A stretch of DNA of 11,936 nucleotides from Acidobacteriaceae bacterium (lineage in GTDB: Bacteria; Acidobacteriota; Terriglobia; Terriglobales; Acidobacteriaceae). The notes beneath the pieces were generated by a model, which was not told where the DNA came from, made no database searches, and saw only the letters and a program-made list of their open reading frames with translations. Made by a program: the position numbers and the translations under genes. The stretch lies in NCBI GenBank assembly GCA_030042915.1, contig JASHYS010000080.1:1-11936 (forward strand). Reading direction: 5' to 3'. Of this stretch, positions 1-6,743 are shown piece by piece (position 1 is the stretch's first letter; every line of letters begins with the position of its first letter).

Positions 1-31
1 TCGTGTTACGATATATATGGAGGCCGTTTGC

Positions 32-511
32 ATGCTTCGAGCCGTTGCCCGTGCTCCCTTGCGCCATCAAGGCAGCAGAATTTCACCCGCCGTCTACCGC
101 CAGCTTGCCGAATTCCGTTACCGCATTCGCCGCTTTTTGCACTTCAGCGAAGAAATCGCGCGGTGCAAGGGTGTTGAGCCGCGACAGCACCAGCTGATGC
201 TGGCCATCAAGGGTCTGGCCCCGGGCGTGCGTCCCAATCTCAACACGCTGTCAGAACGGCTTTGCCTGCGCCATCACAGCACGGTCGAACTTGTCGACCG
301 GCTGGAGAAACAGGGCGCGGTCGTGCGCCGGCCCAGCGATCGCGACGGCCGCGAAGTGCTGGTCGAACTCACCCCGCACGGTGAAAAGTTGTTGCACCAG
401 CTATCGGCCCTCATCTGGCAGGAATTGATGGTCACGGGTCCCGCGCTTTCGGCATCGCTCCGGGCGATTCTGGCTCACCTGCCGGTGGAGGGAAGGAAGA
501 TCCATGCCTGA
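32..511 (+). CDS. MarR-family winged-helix transcriptional regulator
   Basis: Probable DNA-binding repressor or activator of the MarR family, a cytoplasmic dimer that usually senses a small molecule or stress. From the ATG at 32 it is 159 residues, the normal family length. The helix-turn-helix runs over about residues 68-100 (PNLNTLSERL, then STVELVDRLEKQGAVVRR). The wing follows at about 101-121 and carries the typical DRDGR motif (103-107) and LTPHGEKLL. An in-frame ATG lies at 17, but GGAGG (19-23) sits eight bases before the ATG at 32, so the later start is preferred. Its last 8 bases overlap the start of the ClC gene downstream, so the two are very likely co-transcribed and translationally coupled. 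Control of that transporter, and self-control, is the obvious inference; the ligand is unknown. The promoter lies at or beyond the window edge. Confidence 0.88.
   Translation: MLRAVARAPLRHQGSRISPAVYRQLAEFRYRIRRFLHFSEEIARCKGVEPRQHQLMLAIKGLAPGVRPNLNTLSERLCLRHHSTVELVDRLEKQGAVVRRPSDRDGREVLVELTPHGEKLLHQLSALIWQELMVTGPALSASLRAILAHLPVEGRKIHA
487..499 (+). promoter_or_regulatory. Ribosome binding site inside the end of the marR-type gene
   Basis: GGAGG (487-491) and AAGGAAG (493-499) lie just before the ATG at 504 and are embedded in the last codons of the regulator gene. Together with the 8-base overlap of the two reading frames this supports translational coupling of the regulator and the ClC gene. 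Confidence 0.7.
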
Positions 512-2375
512 TTCCCGCCGCGCCAAGCCGCAGCACACCATTCTGGATGAGCTGGGCGATTTCACCACCACCTTCCGCGTGATTCCCATCGCGCTCATGG
601 CCATCGTCATCGGCGCCATCAGCGCATTCGTCGCCTGGTTTCTGCTGCGGCTCATTGGATTTTTCACCAATCTGGCCTACTACCACCGGCTCAGCACGGC
701 ATTTGTCTCCCCGGCGGGCAATCATCTGGGCGTTTACGCCATTCTTGTGCCCGTGGTTGGTTCACTCATCGTGGGCTTCATGGCGCGCTACGGATCAGAG
801 CAAATTCGCGGTCACGGAATTCCCGAGGCAATCGAAGCCATCCTGATGGACGGGAGCAGGGTGAAGCCCAGGCTGGCTATCCTCAAACCGCTTTCGGCAG
901 CCATCTCCATCGGCACCGGAGGCCCGTTCGGCGCCGAAGGGCCGATCATCATGACCGGCGGAGCCTTTGGGTCGATGATCGCGCAATTTTTTCACTTCAC
1001 CAGCATGGAGCGCAGAACGCTGCTGGTTGCGGGCGCTGCCGCCGGTATGTCGGCCACGTTCGCAGCCCCGCTCTCGTCGGTACTGATCGGCGTGGAGCTG
1101 CTTCTGTTTGAGTGGAAGCCGCGCAGCGCGATACCCGTCGCCCTGGCCAGCGCCACGGCCTGCGCAGTCCGCCGTTATATTCTCGGTCTCGGCCCGCTCT
1201 TTCCGGTCGGCCAGCATCCCGTTTTTATCGGCCCACGGGGTCTGGCGGGCTGCGTTGTTGCCGGGCTCGCGGCCGGGGCACTCTCGGCGCTGCTCACGCT
1301 GGGCGTATACGCCGCCGAGGACCTCTTCAAGAAGCTGCCCATTCACTGGATGTGGTGGCCGGCGATTGGGGGCGTCTTTGTTGGATTGGGAGGACTCATC
1401 TTTCCGCAGGCTCTGGGCGTCGGGTACGACACCATCGCCATGCTGCTCAAAGGCAACGTACCGTTGTACATTTTTGCCGGAGTGCTTCTGGTGAAGTCGG
1501 CCATCTGGATGATTTCGCTTGGCTCAGGAACTTCGGGCGGCGTGCTGGCGCCATTGCTTATGATGGGTGCGGCGCTGGGCGGCATCGAGAGCATCTTTCT
1601 GCCCAATTTCGGCCCGGGATTCTGGCCGCTGGTCAGCATGGGCGCCATCCTGGGCGGCACCATGCGCTCACCCTTCACCGGCATTGTCTTCGCCATCGAG
1701 CTCACGCACGACCTGAATCTTCTTCTACCGCTGCTGGTGGCCTGTTTTCTTGCGCACGCGTTTACGGTGCTGGCGCTGAAGCGGTCGATTTTGACCGAGA
1801 AAATATCGCGGCGCGGATATCATTTGAGCCGCGAATACGCGCTCGATCCGCTGGAGATTCTCTTTGCCCGCGAAGTGATGCGCACCGACGTAGTGGGGCT
1901 GCCTGGCGCTGAAACGCTGCGCGAGGTCGAGGAGAAATTCAACGCCGGCCGCCTGGAAGGCCATTCGCTCTTTCCGGTCGTCGACCAGGACAACGAACTG
2001 GTGGGCGTGGTCACACGGAAGCAGCTCTTTAAACGCTTTGCACAGCCGCAGGATCAAGCCGCCCCAGTGCGGCTTGCGGAGATCGCGGTTCCGAACCCGG
2101 TGGTGGCATTTGCCGGTGAGCCTCTGCGCATGGTGGTGCAGCGCATGGCCGAGTCGGGCATCACGCGCCTGCCCGTGGTCGCCTCGCGAGAGGACCGCCG
2201 GCTGGTGGGCATGATTTCGCTCAGCGATCTGCTGCGCGCGAGGGCGCAGAACCTCGAAGAGGAACGCACCCGCGACACCGTTTTGCACATCCGCTTCCCG
2301 TTTGTGCGCGGCCGCGCCCATCGAGAGGAGCCCAGCGGAGACGCCGTCGTCAGCGCCAACGACACCGCGAGGTAA
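504..2375 (+). CDS. ClC-family anion channel/transporter with C-terminal CBS pair
   Basis: A 623-residue inner-membrane ClC protein that moves chloride or another anion. The N-terminal part (about 25-430) holds the ClC membrane domain. It includes a GHGIPEA motif (103-109) where most ClCs have GSGIP, GAEGP (143-147) with the gating glutamate E145, and GGVLAP (345-350) in place of GxFxP. Two CBS domains follow, about 457-512 and 525-582; in this family they bind nucleotides and control gating. Compared with E. coli ClcA, the central chloride-site serine is His104, the inner proton glutamate (E203) is Leu199 and the chloride-site tyrosine is Leu430. Coupled proton exchange is therefore doubtful, although some bacterial ClCs work without the inner glutamate. 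I recall the GHGIPEA/VELLLFEW pattern as shared by a bacterial subfamily, so this is not decay. The gene overlaps the MarR gene by 8 bases. The transported ion is not evident. Confidence 0.93.
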   Translation: MPDSRRAKPQHTILDELGDFTTTFRVIPIALMAIVIGAISAFVAWFLLRLIGFFTNLAYYHRLSTAFVSPAGNHLGVYAILVPVVGSLIVGFMARYGSEQIRGHGIPEAIEAILMDGSRVKPRLAILKPLSAAISIGTGGPFGAEGPIIMTGGAFGSMIAQFFHFTSMERRTLLVAGAAAGMSATFAAPLSSVLIGVELLLFEWKPRSAIPVALASATACAVRRYILGLGPLFPVGQHPVFIGPRGLAGCVVAGLAAGALSALLTLGVYAAEDLFKKLPIHWMWWPAIGGVFVGLGGLIFPQALGVGYDTIAMLLKGNVPLYIFAGVLLVKSAIWMISLGSGTSGGVLAPLLMMGAALGGIESIFLPNFGPGFWPLVSMGAILGGTMRSPFTGIVFAIELTHDLNLLLPLLVACFLAHAFTVLALKRSILTEKISRRGYHLSREYALDPLEILFAREVMRTDVVGLPGAETLREVEEKFNAGRLEGHSLFPVVDQDNELVGVVTRKQLFKRFAQPQDQAAPVRLAEIAVPNPVVAFAGEPLRMVVQRMAESGITRLPVVASREDRRLVGMISLSDLLRARAQNLEEERTRDTVLHIRFPFVRGRAHREEPSGDAVVSANDTAR

Positions 2376-2408
2376 CATCGGCCATCCATTCGCCGCGGCG
2401 GCGTTTCC

Positions 2409-2414
2409 TATACT
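2409..2414 (+). promoter_or_regulatory. Possible -10 box upstream of the second ClC gene
   Basis: TATACT lies 35 bases before the TTG start of the next gene and would give a leader of about 30 bases. I see no convincing -35 hexamer at the usual distance. Read-through from the upstream operon is equally possible, because only 74 bases separate the two ClC genes. Confidence 0.25.
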
Positions 2415-2449
2415 GGAGAGGCGCGACGATTGGCGAGGTTTTCCCTGCA

Positions 2450-3895
2450 TTGAAATTCCGGACTGGCATTGAGAGGCTCTTCACGCGCCTTTTCGCGTGG
2501 CTGGGGCGGCGCATGCCCAGCGAGCGGCAGCGGCTGCTGGCGATCACGATTGTGGCCGGCGGGCTGTGCGGGCTGGCGGCGGTCGCCTTCCACATCAGCG
2601 TGACGAAGCTCTACGGAATCCTGATTGATCGCGCTGCATCCGCTCCAGGCCACTCCTGGATCTGGCTGACGATCCTCACTCCCGCGCTAGGCGGGCTCGC
2701 CGTCGGGCTCGGGCTCACCTACTGGGTGCCTGCGGCAGCCGGCAGCGGAATTCCCCAAGTGAAAACGGCTTACACTTTCCGCTCCGGCGCCATCACCATG
2801 AAGGAGACGGCGGGCAAGTTTATCTTGTGCGCACTGCAACTGGGCAGCGGCGCGTCGCTGGGCGTTGAGGGGCCCACGGTGCAGATTTGCGCCGGCGTGA
2901 GCAGCTTTTTGTCGCGCGTGGCGCGGCTCAGCCCCAAGAATCGCAAGCGCATGGCGTCAGTGGGCATGGCCGCGGGCATCGCCGCGGCGTTCAATGCGCC
3001 CATCGCCGCGGTCACGTTTACGCTCGAAGAGCTGATTGGGAGCCTCGATCAGACCATGCTTGCCGGCGTGATTGTGGCCGCCGCGCTGGCCGCTGTGGTG
3101 GAGCACAGCATTCTGGGATCGAACCCCATCTTTCATGTGCCCCGGCTGCAAACGTTCACGTTGACCAAGGCCTCTTCGCTGCTTTGGTATGCGCTGCTCG
3201 GCTTGTTGGCGGCCATCGTCTCCATTGCGTTTACTGATTCGCTGCTCTGGGTGCGCGCCTGGTTCCGCGCGCTCAAATGGATCCCGCGCTGGGTTCAACC
3301 CGCGATCGGCGCTGCGGCTGCCGGAGGCCTGGCCGTGGTGGCGCTGTGGTTTTTTCACTTGAATGGGATCGCCGGCGATCCCTACAAGACGCTCACGCAG
3401 GCGCTCCTGGGCAACCTGCCCGTGGCTGCAATGGTGGTGCTCTGCGTGCTGAAGCTGGCGGCCACGGTCACATCGTATTCAAGCGGCGGTTCGGGAGGCA
3501 TTTTTGCGCCGTCGCTGTTTATGGGCGGCATGCTGGGCGGCGGGGTCGGCTATCTCGACGTGACTGTGTTCCATCACTCGTCCGATTCCATTGGCGCCTT
3601 CGCCGTGGTGGGCATGGGCGCGGTGTTTGCGGGCATTGTGCGTGCGCCCATCACGTCGATCCTGATTATTTACGAGATGACCGGCGGCTACGGCCTGGTG
3701 CTGCCCATGATGATCGCCAACATGAGTGCGTTTGCGCTGGCCCGCCACTGGCGGCGCACGCCCATCTACGAGGCACTGCTCGAGCAGGATGGCATCTACC
3801 TGGATCAGAGGCACAAGCCGCACGATCCTGGCGCGCAACCAGCCGTGCCGGTGGAACAGTTGCGCTCGGACCGCGCCAAGACGCCAGCGGTATGA
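2450..3895 (+). CDS. ClC-family H+/Cl- antiporter, short form without CBS domains
   Basis: A 481-residue inner-membrane ClC exchanger. All the signature residues of a proton-coupled chloride antiporter are visible: GSGIP at 98-102 with the chloride-site Ser99, GVEGP at 138-142 with the gating Glu140, FNAPIAAVTFTLEEL at 181-195 with the inner proton glutamate Glu194, GIFAPSLFMGG at 350-360 and the chloride-site tyrosine Tyr440 in RRTPIYEALL. There is no CBS domain; a polar tail of about 35 residues ends the protein. The start is uncertain. TTG at 2450 has GAGG (2435-2438) about eleven bases before it, while the in-frame ATG at 2513 would remove 21 residues and has only a weak upstream site. 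It probably exports or imports chloride against protons in acid or osmotic stress. It follows the other ClC gene by 74 bases and may share its transcript. The two proteins are distant paralogues, not a recent duplication. Confidence 0.93.
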   Translation: MKFRTGIERLFTRLFAWLGRRMPSERQRLLAITIVAGGLCGLAAVAFHISVTKLYGILIDRAASAPGHSWIWLTILTPALGGLAVGLGLTYWVPAAAGSGIPQVKTAYTFRSGAITMKETAGKFILCALQLGSGASLGVEGPTVQICAGVSSFLSRVARLSPKNRKRMASVGMAAGIAAAFNAPIAAVTFTLEELIGSLDQTMLAGVIVAAALAAVVEHSILGSNPIFHVPRLQTFTLTKASSLLWYALLGLLAAIVSIAFTDSLLWVRAWFRALKWIPRWVQPAIGAAAAGGLAVVALWFFHLNGIAGDPYKTLTQALLGNLPVAAMVVLCVLKLAATVTSYSSGGSGGIFAPSLFMGGMLGGGVGYLDVTVFHHSSDSIGAFAVVGMGAVFAGIVRAPITSILIIYEMTGGYGLVLPMMIANMSAFALARHWRRTPIYEALLEQDGIYLDQRHKPHDPGAQPAVPVEQLRSDRAKTPAV

Positions 3896-3935
3896 AGGTT
3901 TCTGGTCGGCGTTCACGCGGCCGCGAGCGAACCCG

Positions 3936-4026
3936 GTGCGGGCAAGGACGCCCGCACGACAGCCGGCAGGGATGCCGGCGCTACGAGTTCGGGGATGCCG
4001 GCACGACGAGAGGCCGCCGGCGCTAC
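3936..4026. repeat. Cluster of dispersed hairpin repeats in a convergent gap
   Basis: Between two convergent genes lies a perfect 8-bp hairpin GTGCGGGC/GCCCGCAC (3936-3943 with 3950-3957, six-base loop). Next comes GCCGGC-AGGGAT-GCCGGC (3962-3979), then further partial units: GATGCCGGC at 3994 and GCCGGCGCTAC at 4016. A 19-base stretch (3950-3968) and a 16-base stretch (3970-3985) recur exactly at 11714-11732 and 11846-11861, so this is a dispersed element and not chance GC-richness. It resembles REP-type elements. The position between convergent genes suggests that it could also end transcription in both directions, but no T-run is present. Confidence 0.8.
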
Positions 4027-4027
4027 C

Positions 4028-5206
4028 TCAGTATCGCGGCGGCTCCATGTTGTAGAGGAAGTAAGCGCGCAGTTCGAGATAGGGGCCGTGGAACTCGCGT
4101 GGCAGCGAGGGATAACTGGAGCCGGTGATGGCGCCCCAGGCCGCGCGGTCGAGTCCGGTGTCGCCGGAGCGGCCGTCCAACTGCATGTCGACGACCTGGC
4201 CGTTGGGCAGCACCTTGAAGTGAATCACCACCACGCCTTGCTTGAGAATGGGTGGATTTACCTCGTCTGGAATCAGCGGGTCCCAGGTGCGTTCGGTGAT
4301 ATAGTGCCAGCGCGCCAGCCAGGAGCTGAAGTCGACGCCCTGCGTATCGGACAGAATCTGGACGCCGCCGCCTGCGCCGGGATGCATGGGCAAGCCGCCT
4401 GAAGGCGCCTGGCCGTAGTTCTCCTGGCCGTGCCCTTGCATGGCCTTACGCATGTCGTCGCGCAACTGATCGGCTGGATTTTGTGGGCCCATAGCGAAGT
4501 TGGGCTTGGCCGGAACGCCAGTGGGACGCGGCGCTTCCATCTGAACTTGCGACTCAGGAGTGGGCGGAACGGGTTGCGAGGCCTGCGGCTTGGCCTGCTC
4601 CGGAGTTTGCACCTGCTGCTGCGCAGCCGGCGGAGGCGGTGCAGGCGGCGACTCGCGTTTCAGCTCATCCAGCGTTTTCTTGTCGATCAGCGGTTGTTTG
4701 GGCAGCGGCTTGGGCGCTATCTTGGGCTGCGTCTTGCGAATCGCGTCGGGAGGCAGATCGAGATAAGTCAGATCCTTGCGCTCCCTGATGGCGTCAAAGG
4801 GATCAATCACCTTGGGCACTCTGAAGATGTAGGTCGGAATCCAGGTGATAGCCGAGAAGAACAGGATGTGCAGCAGCAGTGCCAGCCAGAAGCCCTCGCG
4901 CAACCGCGACCAGCGCCGCTCATCCTCGAGCTCGCTGATCATCGCCAGCAGTTCGTGCGTCTCGTAGTCGGCCCAGCGTGACCCGCGCATCGCGGGCGAC
5001 GGCTCGCGCGGCTCCGGACGTTCCAGAGGAACCAAGTCGCGCTCAGAGAAAGTATCCAGCCCGAGAATCGACCCCGTGATGGACGATTCCCGCGCGGGGC
5101 GGTCCGGGGGCGCGCCCGGCTCGGCGGGTCCCTTGGGCTCGTTCACTTCGGTTGGCGCTTCGCTGGTGGGCATTCGGTAGTAATTTGGGAACCTTTCCAG
5201 GCGCAC
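4028..5206 (-). CDS. TonB-type energy-transducing protein with long cytoplasmic N-terminus
   Basis: A 392-residue protein with one membrane segment. Residues 1-103 are hydrophilic and acidic/proline-rich. A single helix at about 104-128 (GFWLALLLHILFFSAITWIP) follows an Arg-rich stretch, so the N-terminus is inside and the rest is periplasmic. Residues 150-300 are a proline/glutamine-rich spacer typical of TonB proteins. The C-terminal domain is at about 310-392, with GVVVIHFKVLPNGQVVDMQL and a final PSLPREFHGPYLELRAYFLYN block. TonB proteins pass proton-motive energy from ExbB/ExbD to outer-membrane receptors, but neither partner nor a receptor is nearby. The start is GTG at 5206 with GGGAG only three bases upstream; an in-frame ATG at 5173 would give 381 residues. 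The roughly 100-residue cytoplasmic extension is unusual beside classical TonB, whose helix is at the very N-terminus. It could instead serve envelope or motility functions like other TonB-domain proteins. Confidence 0.82.
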   Translation of the reverse strand: MRLERFPNYYRMPTSEAPTEVNEPKGPAEPGAPPDRPARESSITGSILGLDTFSERDLVPLERPEPREPSPAMRGSRWADYETHELLAMISELEDERRWSRLREGFWLALLLHILFFSAITWIPTYIFRVPKVIDPFDAIRERKDLTYLDLPPDAIRKTQPKIAPKPLPKQPLIDKKTLDELKRESPPAPPPPAAQQQVQTPEQAKPQASQPVPPTPESQVQMEAPRPTGVPAKPNFAMGPQNPADQLRDDMRKAMQGHGQENYGQAPSGGLPMHPGAGGGVQILSDTQGVDFSSWLARWHYITERTWDPLIPDEVNPPILKQGVVVIHFKVLPNGQVVDMQLDGRSGDTGLDRAAWGAITGSSYPSLPREFHGPYLELRAYFLYNMEPPRY

Positions 5207-5289
5207 GCGCTCCCTGGCCGGCTCCGTCTGCGAGTCCTTCCGTTTTTATTCTCTCATTCCCCCAAAATCTCTGCGCAAGAGCACCCACT

Positions 5290-5295
5290 TACAAT
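5290..5295 (+). promoter_or_regulatory. Possible -10 box of the VTT-domain gene
   Basis: TACAAT lies 45 bases before the TTG start of the gene on the right, within the 133-base divergent gap. No recognisable -35 hexamer is seen 16-18 bases upstream, so this rests on the -10 match and position alone. Confidence 0.25.
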
Positions 5296-5327
5296 GGATC
5301 TTATTGAATTGACGCAAGAAATGCCGG

Positions 5328-5333
5328 AAAGGA
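5328..5333 (+). promoter_or_regulatory. Ribosome binding site supporting a TTG start
   Basis: AAAGGA ends six bases before TTG at 5340. No in-frame ATG exists nearby except residue 9, which would cut off the beginning of the protein. This site is the main reason for choosing the TTG. Confidence 0.6.
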
Positions 5334-5339
5334 CAGCGA

Positions 5340-5960
5340 TTGAAGCGCTTTTTTGTGCGAGTGATGGCGGAATGGAAGCTGGTCCTTCTGCCCGCGCTCA
5401 TCAAATGGGGGATTTGGGGCGTGGCCGCGGTGGCGGTGCTCGATTCTTCGAGCCTTCCCGTGCCCATGGACGCCATTCTCGCGGTCTTTGTCTGGAACGA
5501 CAAGCGCCACTTCTGGCTCTATTGCCTCATGGCCGCCGCGGGCTCTGCGATCGGCGGTCTGGTGCCCTACTGGCTGGGCCGCGCCGGGGGCGAACTCTTC
5601 CTGCTCAAGCGCGTGAATCGCGCCAAATTCGACACCATGCGCCAACGTTTTCAGCGCCAGGAGTTCCTGGCCGTCATGATTCCCTCCATGATGCCGCCGC
5701 CCGCGCCGTGGAAGATGTTCATTTTTGCCTCGGGCGTTTTTGGAATGCGCGTCCCGCTCTTCCTGCTGGCCGTGCTCGCCGGCAGAATGATCCGCTGGCT
5801 TATTCTTTCGCTGCTGGTGCTCAAGCTGGGTCCCGGCGCGGCCGACCTGGTGGCGCACCACGCCCTGGTGTCGGTGCTGATTGTGGGCGTGCTGGCTGTG
5901 GGTGGATTCGCCTGGTGGTGGATGCGCAAGAAGCGCGCGGGAAAAGCGCTGGAGGGTTGA
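5340..5960 (+). CDS. VTT-domain (DedA/SNARE-associated family) inner-membrane protein
   Basis: A 206-residue polytopic membrane protein of the VTT/DedA-like superfamily. Members of the superfamily have been linked to lipid-carrier flipping, membrane potential and envelope stress. Visible features in order are a hydrophobic N-terminal helix (about 14-34), the re-entrant-type segment LDSSSLPVPMDAILAVF (34-50), GSAIGGLVPYWLGRAGG (68-84), PPPAPWKMFIFASGVFGMR (119-137) with its run of prolines, a helix around LAVLAGRMIRWLILSLLVL, and a last helix (176-195) followed by a basic tail RKKRAGK. The pattern is that of the short YqaA-like branch rather than classical DedA. It starts at TTG (5340), supported by AAAGGA upstream. 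It stands alone, divergent from the TonB-type gene and convergent with the next gene. Substrate and role cannot be read from the sequence. Confidence 0.85.
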   Translation: MKRFFVRVMAEWKLVLLPALIKWGIWGVAAVAVLDSSSLPVPMDAILAVFVWNDKRHFWLYCLMAAAGSAIGGLVPYWLGRAGGELFLLKRVNRAKFDTMRQRFQRQEFLAVMIPSMMPPPAPWKMFIFASGVFGMRVPLFLLAVLAGRMIRWLILSLLVLKLGPGAADLVAHHALVSVLIVGVLAVGGFAWWWMRKKRAGKALEG

Positions 5961-5962
5961 AA

Positions 5963-5979
5963 CGAGAGGTCGACTCTCG
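5963..5979. terminator. Small hairpin in a convergent gap, possible terminator
   Basis: CGAGAG and CTCTCG form a 6-bp stem with a 5-base loop three bases after the VTT gene. A second weak 5-bp hairpin follows at 5993-6006. Neither has a T-run, so rho-independent termination is only a possibility suggested by the position between converging genes. Confidence 0.3.
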
Positions 5980-6049
5980 GGGGGAGAATCTCGATCGCTG
6001 ACGATCTGGTCGCGATCCGTGTTCCTTCCCGAAGCTCGCGATGACCGAA

Positions 6050-6592
6050 CTACTTGCCTGCGACCGCCTCCTGCGCGCGGGCCTGGTGCATGCGCCGCAC
6101 CAGCTCAGGCAGACCCAGAACGACTGCAAGCACGAGTGACGTGGCCAGCAGATCGTTGCGATAGAAGGGAACGCCCGCCAAGTAGCAGGCCGCAAGGCCT
6201 CCGAGCGTGCGGGGATATTCGTTGAAGCTGTTGAACGCCCATACGCCGAAGTTGGAAACGAGGAAGAACGAGGTCGGACCAAGAAATGCGCCGGCCACGC
6301 CGCGCGCCAAAGTTACGCGCTTGCGCAGCAATGCGGAGCCGAGCAGCATGGCGGCCAGGTACCAGCCCCAGCTGATGACCGACTCCCAACCAATCCTGAA
6401 TCCGTGATACTGGAAGACCGTCAGGTAGCAATCGGTTGTGATCAGAGCCGCCAAGGGCGCGAGCATCTCACGCCAGGGGCGCTTGGCGCCGAAATAAATC
6501 AGGCAGGGGGTGACGGCCGTGAAGTGCCACCAGGGGGCATGAGGGATCACGCGCGATATAACGGCAACCAGCAAGAGCAAATATGCGGCCAT
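6050..6592 (-). CDS. DUF6580-like integral membrane protein
   Basis: A 180-residue hydrophobic protein of unknown function, with about five or six membrane segments. It has the run RVIPHAPWWHFTAVTPCLIYFGAKRP near the N-terminus, ITTDCYLTVFQY in the middle, then SNFGVWAF and YPRTLGGLAACYLAGVPFYRND towards the end. I recall these landmarks from the DUF6580 family, whose function is not established. The fold suggests a small transporter-like or S-component-like membrane protein, but that is inference. The start was placed at ATG 6592, because GAGG lies at the ideal five bases before it; a GTG two codons upstream (6598) overlaps that ribosome site and is less likely. The gene is followed by the convergent VTT gene and preceded by a 151-base gap. 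Nothing nearby indicates a pathway. Confidence 0.75.
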   Translation of the reverse strand: MAAYLLLLVAVISRVIPHAPWWHFTAVTPCLIYFGAKRPWREMLAPLAALITTDCYLTVFQYHGFRIGWESVISWGWYLAAMLLGSALLRKRVTLARGVAGAFLGPTSFFLVSNFGVWAFNSFNEYPRTLGGLAACYLAGVPFYRNDLLATSLVLAVVLGLPELVRRMHQARAQEAVAGK

Positions 6593-6650
6593 GTTCACCT
6601 CGTGTAGCGGGGTCTACCGGAGATTCCGGGTCATCGGAACGGCGAGGAGC

Positions 6651-6663
6651 AATGAACTTCATT
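6651..6663. promoter_or_regulatory. 13-bp palindrome upstream of the DUF6580-like gene
   Basis: AATGAA-C-TTCATT is a perfect inverted repeat about 60 bases upstream of the minus-strand start. It could be an operator or chance; no clear promoter elements were found around it. Confidence 0.25.
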
Positions 6664-6743
6664 CATTTCGCGGTGGGCTATCCTACGGCCCGCGCTTCCG
6701 CCGTCACCATTCCATCATACCAACAGAGTTTTCATCCTGCGAA

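Noticed and set aside
504..3895. Recent tandem duplication of a ClC gene
   Set aside because: The two proteins differ throughout, in motif variants, length and CBS content; they are ancient paralogues that happen to be adjacent.
5294..6001. Long plus-strand frame from ATG 5294 (235 codons)
   Set aside because: It overlaps the VTT-domain gene in another frame, is Arg/Gly/Ala-rich low-complexity sequence and has no family features; the hydrophobic frame from 5340 has a good ribosome site and clear motifs.
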